Assembly: GCA_004335835.1 (NCBI GenBank)
Contig: RWJK01001248.1
Coordinates: 6,937-20,007, forward strand
Length of the DNA stretch: 13,071 bases
Reading direction: 5' to 3'
Source of the DNA: Scenedesmus sp. ARA3
Lineage: Eukaryota; Chlorophyta; Chlorophyceae; Sphaeropleales; Scenedesmaceae
The notes under the pieces are model-generated. The model saw only the letters and a list, made by a program, of their open reading frames with translations. It did not search any database and was not told where the DNA came from. Both the position numbers and the translations under genes were made by a program. Of the stretch, positions 1 to 7,797 are shown piece after piece; the first letter of the stretch is position 1; each line of letters opens with the position of its first letter.

Positions 1-57
<57 letters not shown>
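1..57. repeat. (TGC)19 triplet array at the window edge
   Basis: A pure array of 19 triplets, possibly longer outside the window. On the minus strand it is read as GCA and gives poly-Ala in the last visible exon of the Myb gene. Confidence 0.95.
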
Positions 58-537
58 AGCATTGCCTGGCCCCGCCTCCATGTCACCAGCTACCGGCTGA
101 AAGTGCTGCTTGCGTCTCTTCTTTTGCTTGCCAGGTGCTGCTGCTGCTGCTGCTGCTGCCGCCGCTGCGCCAGCCTCCTCATGTGCCTCATGCTCACCAC
201 CATCGCTGGCCTCCGCTGCAGGCTGCTGCTTTCGTTGTCTCGTCTGCTTGGCGCCTGCTGCTGGTGCTGCTGGTGCTGCTGTGCAAGCCTCCTCATCCTC
301 GCCCGGCTGCTCCTGCTGCTGCTCATCATCACCACTGTCTGCTGCCTGCCTCTTGCGCTTCTTCTGCTGAGCCGCGCCCACGCCGCCTGCTTTGCCTGCA
401 GCCGCTGCTCCTGCTGCTGCCAACACCTTGGCCTCACTGTGCTGCACACGTGCTGCGGCCTCTGCCACTGCTGCAGGGAAGCAGCACCGCGTCTCGACGG
501 GGAGGTGCTTCAGCAACAGCCGCCAGTGCCGCTGACA
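1..537 (-). other. Exon 10: last Myb helix, basic low-complexity tail, poly-Ala at the edge
   Basis: Starts after CTGCTGCTGCAG at 537 and stays open for 179 codons to base 1. It opens with CQRHWRLLLKHLPVETR, the recognition helix that completes the last Myb repeat. The rest is Ala/Gln/Glu-rich with basic clusters QQKKRKRQAA and GKQKKRRKQ, which look like nuclear localisation signals. It ends in about 20 alanines encoded by the GCA repeat at 1-60. Whether the repeat or the protein continues beyond the window cannot be seen. Confidence 0.7.
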
Positions 538-3520
538 CTGCAGCAGCAGCAGCAGCAGGAGCAACAGGATCATCAGCAGCAGCAGCAGCAGCAACAGCGG
601 CGGCAGCGAATATTGCACATAAACTGCCCAACTAAACCAGAAATCATCCATCTAGAGATACCGCCTGTTATTTCACAGTTGCTGCTGCTGCCAACACACT
701 GCTGCTCCTTCCCCTGCTGCTTCTGCTGGTGCTGCCACATCCATAATCGATTTCACCATTACTCACCTGGGCCGCGCTGCGGCCAGCCACCAGGGCTGCC
801 CAGTCCACTTGGTACGACTCCACAATGCCGGTTGCTGCTGCTGCTGCCAGGGCGGCAATCATCCGCTTGTCATCGTCCCTGCCCCACTCTCCTGACTCAA
901 TGATGCTGGGGGCCAGACGTATGCGCCACACATCGGCACACTGCAGCGGGAGCACCAGCAGCGGCGGCAGCAGCAGCAGCAAAATATTGACATGCCGGCT
1001 GTGGAGATGGTTTGGCGCAAACGCAGTGTGTGCATGGGGCTGTTGCAACATGGTGCGCATGGCGATCACGGCTGTAGGGACAAGCCACACACACGATCAC
1101 TGGGGTCAGGAGCAAGAGGGCAGCTTCTGTGTGCCATACGGTATGCCGCGTGGGCACGGCTGAGGCTGTTGACAGTGGAATTGCAGTTTGCATGGTTGTG
1201 GTTGTCCTGCCGCGCACCTGTTTTGGGGTGCGTGTGCCCATCTGGCGGGCCACAGAGGTCCAGCCAATGTTGTCCAGCGACTGGCAGCAGCAGTGGTGGT
1301 GGTGAGGCAGCAGTAGCAGCAGCAGATGTCGGAACTAAAGGCCACTGACCCCTAATCGCCAGCACATTGCATGCAACATAAGCAATGTTGCAATGCTCCA
1401 ACTGCTTGAGGTGATCAAGTGCAACACAGTCGGCCGCTGCAGCACGGCCTGCACGCATACGTCCCAGTACACCCAACTGCCAGACTATTGATAGTTGCAG
1501 CTGCACAGACATTCCATCACTGTGCATACTGCATGTATGTGCACGCTGGCCGGCCCTCACCCTGAATGCTGGGCGGGCCTCTGTGGCACCACTGGGCAGC
1601 ATGCTGCTGCTGATGGTGCGCGGGCCGTCTGCTGCCTCCTGCTGCTCCAGGGCCTGCCTGTAGCTGGCCACCAGGCTCTGCAGCAGGTCCACCTCATCAA
1701 CAGTCCACTTGCCTGCAGGCAGCAGCACACCTCTGGGGACGAACAAAGTGCCCATGGATGGTGCAGCACAGAGTGCTGCAGCCGTCGAGCAACCCAAAAC
1801 CCATTCAGCAGCACCTGCCCTGTGCTCCCTGAGGCCCATTACCTCTTCCTGCCTGCCCAATGTTCAAGTTTCAGAACTGCTGCAAGAAGCTGGGTGCACA
1901 AAAAGATATCAAGTTCTGAAGCGGCACATTCTACACGACAGGCAGTGCGCAGTGCTTACCTGTGTTGAGAGGCGGGCCGTAGTTCAGATTATGTGCCCTG
2001 GCTGCCCTGTGAAGCTGCCCCAGCCTGTGGCTGATCTCCTTTGACTTGAAGCCCAGCATAAGCATGGTGCCATTGTTTCAAAGCATACAGAAGGCAGCTC
2101 AACACAGCTGAAGTGTAGTGCAAATTCCATAACCCAAACAAGACCGAATCCCACCTGTGCTGAAGGGCTTCCCGTAGTTCAGGCCCTCCACCCTGTTCCG
2201 TGTTGTCTTGTCCAGCCGCCCCAGCCTGCTGCCGATCTCCTTCCACTTGGGGCCCAGCTCCTTGTAGAGCGCCAGCAGTTGCGCATCTTCAGTGGCAGAC
2301 CACTTGCCCTGCAGTGGCAGCAGCAGCAGGCACCAGCAGCAGCAGCAGTTTAATGATGACATTACTCCTTGCGGGGCCCAGCTCGCTGTTTAAACACCAG
2401 CAACCATGCATCTTCAGTAGCAGACCACTCGGCCTGCGGGGGAGGAGGGGAGGTGGGGCCATTGAAACGAGCAGCAGCAGCAGCATGAGCATGCGCATAG
2501 GAATGGGCTGGCAGCCAGCAGCCGCGCATCCTCGGCAGCAGACCTCCCCTGTGATTTGACAAAAAATGCGATGTACAGCAGCAGCATGAGCTTGATGTGT
2601 ACAGACTTGCACTTCATGCCCATCCTATTGCCCACGGCCTGCACCACCAGCTGCAAGCCTTCGCACAAGCACATATATGTCGCTGTTAGTTATCCTCGGC
2701 AGCAGCAGCGCCCACCTGCACCTCCGTAGGCGTGTACTTCCTGCGCACGTAGTTATCCACCGCCTGGCGCGTGCGCTGTGGCAGTGCAGCCGCGATGGCG
2801 GTGATGGCGCCGCGCTTGTGGCCGGTTGCGGCGCGCTCCACCAGCCAGTCGCACTCGCCTGCAATGGATTGCAATGATGATGGCAGACATGAGCAGCATG
2901 CAGATGCAGGCGGGCAAGTGTGGTGATGGCCGCGGTGGTGGTAGCTAGCCTGCTTACACACAACCTCTTGTGTTCACGCTGTCAACTTATACGCCTGCTG
3001 CTATTGTGGCGCCTGCCAAACCTTAACCTGCACCGCACGGAGCTCACCCAGGCCGTAGGGCAGGTTGCGCTCCTCTGCATCATGCAGTATGATACTTGCG
3101 GACAGCTGCAGCAATCACGGAGCGCTCGGCATCGTCGAAGCGGCCATGCTTCACATCAGTGCGGTTGTTGTCGGCGCGCCACAAGCTGCAGCAGCAGTGG
3201 CAGCGGCAGCAGGGGCGGCGGCGGCAGCAACACAGAGATGCATGAAGCTCTCGTTGTGGAGCAACACACAAAGCATGAGCATGACATTTCTGCAGCTGGC
3301 AAGAGCGCTGCCGTACCATAAGGCTGTTTGCTAGCATCATGCTCAACAGCTGCTGCTGCCGCCAAGCAAACCAAGGCAGGCATATGCAGCATATAAATTT
3401 GTCGATTTTCATGCACCGTTTTGTGGTGGTGACAGCAGGACCACCGCTGCTGCTCCTAGCGGCAACATCGGACCTGCGTGCATTGACAGCGCCTCCAGCT
3501 TCCCCAGCTGGTGGTGGTGG

Positions 3521-3554
<34 letters not shown>

Positions 3555-3864
3555 GGCACCGCCTCTTGCGTAAGCACAGCGCGCCTGCCTGTGCCAGGCC
3601 TGGCCAGAGGCGGGTTCTGCTGCTGCTGTTGTTGCAGCGATTGCTGCTGCTGCTGACGTTGCTGTTGCGCGCGCTGCACGGCTTGGTCCAACAGCTGGTG
3701 TGACACGCTCTGATGCCGTTGCTGCTGTTGCTGATGCTGCTGGCCAGCTGGCCATGTCTTCTGCTGTTCCTGCTGCAGAGGTGGTCGAGCAACAGCTGCA
3801 GCAGGAGGCACGTCTGCAGCTGTGGCAGCAGTAGTGGCGGCTACTGCTGCTAGTGCGGGCGCCG

Positions 3865-3919
<55 letters not shown>

Positions 3920-4151
3920 GACGTTGCGTATCTTGGTGTCTTGGCTTCTGTGCTTCCTCCCCTGCTGCTTGGCTGGCATTGAGGTTGCTTTTTCTGCTGC
4001 TGCTACTGCTGCCACTTTTCTGTGCTTGTCCTTGTGCTTTTCTTTCTGCTGCTGCTGCTCTGATTGTGCAGCTTCCACTGCAGCTGCAGCTGCTGGTGGC
4101 TGAGCTGGCGCTTGTGCTGCTGCTGCTGCCTTCTTGTGCTTGTGCTTGTCT

Positions 4152-4208
<57 letters not shown>

Positions 4209-4298
4209 AGTGGTGGTGAAGCTGCCGCTGCAGCTGCTGGAGCTGGCACCGGTGCTGGTGCTGCTGCTGCTGCTGCTGCCTTCTTATGCTTGTGCTTG

Positions 4299-4339
<41 letters not shown>

Positions 4340-4361
4340 GGGTTGCAAAGCTGCTGCTGCA

Positions 4362-4397
<36 letters not shown>

Positions 4398-5196
4398 ACC
4401 CTTTTGCGTTTGTCTTTACACTGATCTGGTTCAAAAGCTGCCACTGCAGCTGTGGCAGCTTTTGGTGGATTTTGAGCTGAGACTGGTGCTGCTGCTGCTG
4501 GTGGTGGTGCTGCTGCTGCTGCGGGCTGCTGCAGTGAGACTTTCTTGCCATCAAAAGCAAAACTCCCTGCAGCCACAGTACAGGAGTAAGCACCACACCA
4601 CTTAAGTGGCTGGCAGAGCAGGTGACAAGGGATGTAGTCGTGTGTGAGCTTGTGTTGCTGTTCATGATACAGCAGTGCTGGCGCCGCAATCAGCAGCGCT
4701 GCTGCAAACTGAATATGTGCGGAGGGTGCAGGTTTGCAGCTGCCGGGCTGTTGAGTCACAGAAAGACTGCATCATACAATCTTTGCTGCAGAGGCATGGG
4801 TTAAGGGCAGTACACAATGCTGCTGATGCTGCTGCTGCTGCTGCTGCTGCTGTTGTAGAGAGGGCATGCTGGTTGCTGGCTATGTCTCCTGCAAGGCGTG
4901 CCTGCTGCTTGCCAGCAGCTGCTGTAGCAGCTCTCCCACGTGTGCCTCATCTAGAACGTCCCCGTGCTCCTTTGAAAGCTTTTTCAGCACCCTTGCCTGC
5001 ACCTGCAGTAACCAAGAGAGGCAGCAGACGAAGCAGCAGTCAGGTGAGCTGCTGCCGGGTTAGTTGTGCTCTGCGTGCTGTGTCATGCCACTGCATCCCG
5101 CAGCCGCACCTTGTTGAGCCTTTTCGAATTGCCATCGTGCTTTTGCAGCACCGCTCGAACGGCTTCAGCTACATCACGGGCCTGTATGTTGGCCAT
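1..5196 (-). CDS. Multi-Myb/SANT protein, RNA polymerase I termination factor-like (TTF1/REB1/DMTF1 type), 3' end off window
   Basis: Proposed exons in transcription order: 5196-5110, 5002-about 4902, about 4562-3417, 3185-3048, 2858-2716, 2308-2155, 1712-1561, 1280-1218, 940-767, 537-1 (open at the edge). From 2858 onward all borders are GT-AG and phases agree. Family knowledge: TTF1/Reb1/RTF proteins use consecutive Myb-like repeats to bind terminators downstream of rDNA and stop RNA polymerase I. Seen here: Myb-type starts HGRFDDAE, GKWSATEDA, GKWTVDEVD and GEWGRDDDK, each with a matching second half (AITAIAAALPQRT, WKEIGSRLGRL, NIGWTSVARQMGTRT, VDWAALVAGRS) and a closing CQRHWRLLLKHL. The repeat order follows plant Pol I termination factors. 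ATG 5196 is the first ATG after an in-frame TGA. The second intron is uncertain and the fourth exon has a frameshift, so the gene may be imperfect or the sequence wrong there. The rDNA-terminator role is inferred; a DMTF1-like transcription factor is the alternative. Confidence 0.7.
767..940 (-). other. Myb exon 9 (last repeat, first half)
   Basis: Starts after CCGCTGCAG at 940 and ends CAG|GTGAGT at 767/766 (174 bases, phase 0-0). It encodes CADVWRIRLAPSIIESGEWG, then RDDDKRMIAALAAAAATGI, VESYQVDWAALVAGRSAAQ. This matches the final repeat of the family, where an xGxWxxxDDxRLLxAL helix is followed by VDWxxLLxxRS; the CxxRW helix comes on the next exon. Confidence 0.75.
1218..1280 (-). other. 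Myb exon 8, 21 codons (SLDNIGWTSVARQMGTRTPKQ)
   Basis: A 63-base phase 0-0 exon bounded by CTGCTGCCAG before 1280 and CAG|GTGCGC at 1218/1217. It reads SLDNIGWTSVAR then QMGTRTPKQ. This closely follows the conserved NISWxxISxKLGTRT stretch of plant RNA polymerase I termination factors and is the best single family signature in the gene. Confidence 0.75.
1561..1712 (-). other. Myb exon 7 (GKWTVDEVDLL)
   Basis: The exon starts after CTGCCTGCAG at 1712 and ends AGG|GTGAGG at 1561/1560 (152 bases, exit phase 0). It encodes the first helix of another Myb-like repeat, GKWTVDEVDLLQSLVASYRQ, then a polar linker (EQQEAADGPRTISSSMLP) ending RPAFR. In Pol I termination factors the equivalent repeat also has a long insertion between helix 1 and the NISW-type second helix, which here lies on the next exon. 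Confidence 0.75.
1960..2057 (-). pseudogene. Decayed copy of the 3' half of the Myb exon (copy D)
   Basis: The frame reads LGFKSKEISHRLGQL, then a shortened helix ending HNLNYGPPLNT, before ACAG|GTAAGC. The intact exon at 2308-2155 reads LGPKWKEIGSRLGRL, ending LNYGKPFST before ACAG|GTGGGA. The donor position and phase are the same, the Trp is lost and two codons are missing. The 5' half of the repeat is not recognisable and an in-frame TGA lies about 25 bases upstream, so it is probably non-coding although its donor looks stronger than that of the intact exon. Confidence 0.7.
2155..2308 (-). other. Myb exon 6, intact repeat GKWSATEDA...LNYGKPFST
   Basis: The 3' splice site is CCACTGCAG before 2308 and the donor ACAG|GTGGGA at 2155/2154; 154 bases, entering phase 0 and leaving phase 1. 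It encodes a complete SANT/Myb-like repeat: GKWSATEDAQLLALYKELG, KWKEIGSRLGRLDK and then a helix ending NYGKPFST, with regularly spaced Trp residues. The phase-1 exit joins G|GC of the next exon to make GKWTVDEVD. This exon is the intact member of a set of related sequences nearby (1960-2057, 2362-2433, 2510-2548). Confidence 0.8.
2362..2433 (-). pseudogene. Decayed copy of the GKWSATEDA exon (copy B)
   Basis: Following a good acceptor (CCTCCCCCGCAG) the frame reads AEWSATEDAWLLVFKQ, parallel to GKWSATEDAQLLALYK of the intact exon at 2308-2155. DNA similarity continues through GAGCTGGGCCCC, but a 1-base insertion and a small deletion shift the frame to a TAA at 2362-2364. It lies inside the intron between 2716 and 2308 and would terminate the protein if included, so it is read as a non-functional duplicate or a poison exon. 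Confidence 0.7.
2510..2548 (-). pseudogene. Decayed copy of the start of the GKWSATEDA exon (copy A)
   Basis: After a TTTTTTGTCAAATCACAG acceptor-like sequence the frame reads GRSAAEDARLLAA, parallel to GKWSATEDAQLLA but with one codon (the conserved Trp) missing. Similarity ends in about 13 codons, and the frame continues into a CTG repeat. It is in the same intron as copy B. Confidence 0.55.
2716..2858 (-). other. Myb exon 5 (second half of first repeat)
   Basis: It begins after CATTGCAG at 2858 and ends CAG|GTGGGC at 2716/2715; 143 bases, entry phase 1, exit phase 0. It encodes ECDWLVERAATGHKRGAI, then TAIAAALPQRT and QAVDNYVRRKYTPTEVQ. The AxALPQRTxxAVxxYVRR pattern is the recognition-helix half of the TTF1/REB1/DMTF1 repeat. 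Its phase-0 exit matches the phase-0 start of the GKWSATEDA exon, skipping the decayed copies in the intron between them. Confidence 0.75.
3048..3185 (-). other. Myb exon 4 with apparent frameshift
   Basis: The 3' splice site is CTGCTGCTGCAG before 3185 and the donor is CTGG|GTGAGC at 3048/3047. The first reading frame gives LWRADNNRTDVKHGRFDDAE and SVIAAAVRKY, the first helix of a Myb-like repeat. It then stops at TGA 3082-3080. The expected continuation AEERNLPYGLG is present 1 base out of frame and joins in phase to the next exon (G|GC gives GECDW). Removing 13 bases (about 3091-3079) would give VRKYAEERNLP, an uninterrupted family-like reading. A splice event this small is not plausible in algae. 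The lesion is a sequencing or assembly error, a real mutation, or an unrecognised processing event. Confidence 0.6.
3866..3919. repeat. CTG array, poly-Gln on minus strand
   Basis: About 18 triplets, one of them TTG (CAA on the sense strand), encoding a Gln tract of about 18 in the giant exon of the Myb gene. Confidence 0.9.
4154..4210. repeat. CTG array, poly-Gln on minus strand
   Basis: About 18 pure triplets between the basic block KDKHKHKK and an Ala/Pro stretch; read as CAG (Gln) in the Myb gene. Long pure arrays like this are expected to vary in length between strains. Confidence 0.95.
4303..4397. repeat. Two adjoining triplet arrays read as poly-Gln then poly-Ala
   Basis: On the minus strand the array at 4397-4351 is read as GCA (Ala tract of about 15), and the array at 4338-4303 is read as CAG (Gln tract of about 12). 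They are separated by LQPK. The same repeat is read in two frames within 100 bases. Confidence 0.9.
4827..4852. repeat. CTG array in the proposed second intron of the Myb gene
   Basis: About nine triplets, CAG on the sense (minus) strand. It lies between the winged-helix-like exon and the giant exon, where the gene model is uncertain. Because CAG on the sense strand is otherwise mostly exonic here, an unrecognised exon is possible. Confidence 0.7.
4902..5196 (-). other. First two exons: start codon and LYAR-like winged-helix segment
   Basis: Exon 1 (5196-5110) encodes 29 residues beginning MANIQARDVAEAV and ends AAG before GTGCGG. Exon 2 starts at 5002 after GTTACTGCAG in the same phase (or 6 bases later at a second AG). 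Together they give AVRAVLQKHDG, then RVLKKLSKEHGD, then GELLQQLLASS, and the large next exon opens with FAFDGKKVSL. This helix-helix-helix-FxxxGKxVSL order resembles the winged-helix region of LYAR-type nucleolar proteins; this is pattern memory, not a search. Exon 2 has no good GT donor. The frame runs to TAG at 4880-4882. A GC-AG intron (AG|GCACGC at 4902/4901 to AG|T at 4563/4562) would keep frame and join LLASS to SFAFDG. Otherwise this could be a small separate gene. Confidence 0.45.
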
Positions 5197-5812
5197 CGCC
5201 CCTCTCGCAGATTCTTCGACGATTTCTTGTTTTCAGCTGTTAACAACTTGCTGATCACGCTCAAACTCGGTGGCCATTCAGTGTATGTGCACGTTGAAGC
5301 AGAGCAGCTGTACTGCCATTGAGGGAGGGGTGCTGGTGGGTACCTTGGACCCCAAGGCTTGAACTCCATTGTGTACTGACAATGCTGCTGTGCCCCAACT
5401 ACGGGCAATCAGCAGCCATGAGTAGTGGCCGCTTGTGTCGTGCCGAAATGTGCTGTTGTACACTGTAGCAAATGATTGGAGCTCCATTATTGGCCAATGT
5501 ATGGAAAGTGTCCCACTCACTCAGAGGCACTCCCTCATCCAGAGCTCAACCAGCATGCTAGCCTAGCAAGAATCATAGACTTGAGCATGAAACAGGAAAT
5601 TGTGGGCACCGCAGTGACAGCCTGGAGCATTGACATAGAGCACACATGTGCTGACTGGTTTAGTGCACCAGTGGTGCATCAAGAGGCGGGTGATGTGTCA
5701 GAATGTGCTTTGTTCTGTATGACGCACCTCAGTGGGAGCTGATAAGGGGCGACACCTGCACAATCACAACCTATGTGCAGCATTTAGCTAGTTTGGAACT
5801 TGCAAGCTCTGG
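5197..5812. promoter_or_regulatory. Divergent intergenic region, presumed bidirectional promoter
   Basis: The two neighbouring genes start at 5196 (minus) and 5813 or 5894 (plus), so both promoters and 5' UTRs should lie here. It is nearly free of the CAG/CTG triplet arrays that fill the surrounding genes. I see no convincing TATA box. The only local structure noted is a perfect 6-base inverted repeat with a 3-base loop at 5343-5357 (CCTTGG ACC CCAAGG). A plus-strand open frame at 5476-5742 has no recognisable product. Confidence 0.4.
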
Positions 5813-7742
5813 ATGCAGAAGTTGTCGAGAATCGTGACGATGATTAACCGGTACTCAGCCTCTAGCATGACGCAGCAGGCGGTTCCGTGCCGTATGCTGT
5901 TGTTCTCAAGAACTTTAAGCAGATCGGCAGCCTGCCGTGCTGCTGCTGCTCCTCCTTCTGCAGCAGCAGGAGCAGCAGCAGCATGCCCAGTGTTTGCTGG
6001 CCCTCCTTCCTTCACGTTGGAAGCTTCAGTGGGGAGTGCCAATCAGCTGGACTTGGACCTGCTGGCAACAGGAGCCTTTGGTGCTGAGGTGCACCCTGAC
6101 CTGCCCATCGCCACCACATGGCACGGCCTGTACAAGCAGATAAGCAGCAGACTGCAGGGCACAGCACGCAGGGACGCGCTGGCAGCAGCAGCCAAGGCGC
6201 AGTCCAAGGCAGCGGCAGTGCAGATGATGGCCGACATCGCCTCATGTGAGGAGGCCATGGACAGCCAGGTGCGTGTGCAGCCTGGCAGCTGCTGCTGCTG
6301 CTGCTGCCACTGACTGTCAAAGTGTGTTGTGAGGCCACACCAGGTGCATGCATGCATGCAGCTGTTTTGCGTAATCAACTTGGACAGCTGCCAGACCCTC
6401 AGCCAGGTTATTGATGCAGCTGGCGACCCCAATGAAACAGCTGCAACAGCCAAACTACTCTCCAGTCGCTCAGCTGTAGAAGTGGATGCTGATGTCCTAG
6501 TGACGTGCTGCTGTCTGCGCTGCGCTGTCTGCTGCTGCTGCTGCCCTGGCAGGGCCTGAAGCCTGTGCTGCATGTGGCGACGGTGGGGGCGCAGCTGAGC
6601 AGCATGGCAGACATATCTGACGCAATGTGCACAGCAGCAGGCGTCACACCCAGTGGCGTGCGCAGGGAGGCCAGCGAGCACCGCCCACACGCTGATGCGC
6701 TGCTGCTGGTGTCAGGCAGCCACCCGGTGCGCACACTGCCACTGCTGCAGCAGTTCCTGCCGGGCAGTGTGGCCATGCTGCGGCAGGCGTCACAGCTGAA
6801 GCAGCGCGGTGTGCTGCCGCAGCAGCTGCAGCTGTGGGCTGTGGCCAACCCCGTGATGGAGCCTGACGCCAGCTACACGGAGCAGAAGGTGAGGCGGCAG
6901 GGCAGCAGCTTGCAGGAATGGCCTTGACATGATGGGGGCACACTGGTACTGCTTTGACAATCGTGCAGGTGTACTTGCAGGCAGACAGGCTAACTGCATC
7001 ACTCGACTTTCAAAGCCCTGTGTCACATGCTCTGTTGGATTACCAGGGTCGCATCTGCTGCGTCGTTCGTCGACACCTGTGCTGCGTGTGCTGCTGCTGC
7101 CGCAGGTGGCTGCCGGCGCGCAGGTCATCCTCACGCAGCCGCCGCTGGACTGGGCCCGCTTTGAGGCGTGGATGGAGGACGCGCGGCGGCGCCAGCTGCA
7201 CAGCGCGGCGCGGCTGCTGGTGGGCTTCCCGCTGCTGAGCAGCGCCGCAAACGTGACCTTCTGGGGCGCGCTGTGCGGGGCGGGAGGCAACCAGCAGGTG
7301 AGCGTGGCAGGGCTGCGTTGCAGCTGCAGCAGTGGGGCGCGACTTCGTTGGGCATGTGCATTAGTGCATACATGCTGCTTTTGTGAACCCAGTGCAGTAA
7401 GCCCCGCATTGCATGTTGCATTGTGGCTGTTCTTACCTCGTCACTTTGTGCATGGCATACTTGTTGCTGCAAACAGGTTCAGCAGCTGCAGCAGCAGTTT
7501 GCTGCCGCTGAAGAAGCAGACAAGCAGCAGCAACAGCAGCAGGCAGGCAAGCGCAGCCAGCCGGGCCCCAGCGCGTTTGCACAGCAATGGAACAGCGCAC
7601 TGTTGCAGCGGCTGCAGGCGACTGCTGGCGTGTCTGGGCTGCACCTGATGCCCATCACGGCCAACTCCAAGCGCATGGCGCTGGCCATGGCGCAGCAGGG
7701 CGCATTCACAGGCAGCGCCTGGCCACTGGCAGGCAAAGCTGA

Positions 7743-7788
<46 letters not shown>

Positions 7789-7797
7789 TTCTCCTGA
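5813..7797 (+). CDS. Methylenetetrahydrofolate reductase-family protein, probably mitochondrial
   Basis: Four exons, all phase 0 with GT-AG borders: 5813-6268, 6553-6888, 7106-7297, 7477-7797 (TGA); about 434 residues. MTHFR reduces methylene-THF to methyl-THF with FAD in a TIM barrel. Seen: an Arg/Ser/Ala-rich leader MLLFSRTLSRSAACRAAAA; FTLEASV near the barrel start; GLKPVLHVATV; DALLLVSGSHPV; LWAVANPVMEPD; AGAQVILTQPPLDW, with the folate-binding ITQ motif; LLVGFPLLSS; and VSGLHLMPITAN near the end. The upstream frame is closed by TAG at 5789. ATG 5813 is the first start; ATG 5894 begins directly at the presequence and may be the real one. Length is near the bacterial MetF type plus extensions; the eukaryotic regulatory domain is absent. 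In the GD motif expected in LRGD, SGS stands instead, so classical activity is uncertain. The tail is poly-Ser. Confidence 0.75.
7747..7787 (+). repeat. AGC repeat encoding the C-terminal poly-Ser tail
   Basis: An uninterrupted run of about 14 AGC codons just before the stop of the MTHFR-family gene. It is the same triplet as the CAG arrays elsewhere, read in the Ser frame. The family does not need such a tail, so it looks like a late expansion. Confidence 0.85.

Larger units (their letters stand above)
3417..4566 (-). other. Giant low-complexity exon: poly-Gln/poly-Ala with repeated Lys/His basic blocks
   Basis: This exon of about 1.15 kb lies between the winged-helix-like segment and the Myb region. 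After FAFDGKKVSL it holds a recurring module: a basic block, an Ala/Pro-rich stretch and a Gln tract. Basic blocks include CKDKRKRV (near 4397-4425), HKHKHKK (near 4279-4303), KDKHKHKK (near 4129-4155), KEKHKDKHRKV (near 4013-4047) and RKHRSQDTKIRNV (near 3921-3965). Gln tracts reach about 18 residues. The end is set by phase: CG|GTGCAT at 3417/3416 joins phase 2 to the Myb exon at 3185. That donor is weak, so the end is approximate. Such Lys-rich low-complexity sequence suits a nuclear or nucleolar protein, but this is inference. An unbroken frame also reaches upstream to an ATG at 4759, giving an alternative start. Confidence 0.6.

Noticed and set aside
1..600. CRISPR-like or satellite interpretation of the triplet arrays
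   Set aside because: These are simple trinucleotide runs without spacers, embedded in an open coding frame on the minus strand.
2587..2650. Possible extra exon reading LVVQAVGNRMGMKCKSVHIK after an acceptor-like GCTTGCAG
   Set aside because: It looks helix-like, but no good phase-compatible donor was found and the direct join of 2716 to 2308 gives the family order without it. An optional exon cannot be excluded.
3079..3096. Micro-intron as explanation for the Myb frameshift
   Set aside because: The only GT...AG stretch there (about 21 bases) does not restore the required frame and is far below normal green-algal intron length.
3853..4605. Plus-strand frame rich in Leu/Ala opposite the giant Myb-gene exon
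   Set aside because: Antisense shadow of the CAG arrays, with no domain or splice support.
5476..5742. 88-codon frame between the divergent genes
   Set aside because: No recognisable product or coding signature; lies where promoters are expected.
6345..6361. GCATGCATGCATGCA run as a possible regulatory palindrome
   Set aside because: Short simple repeat inside an intron, with no second copy or known site.
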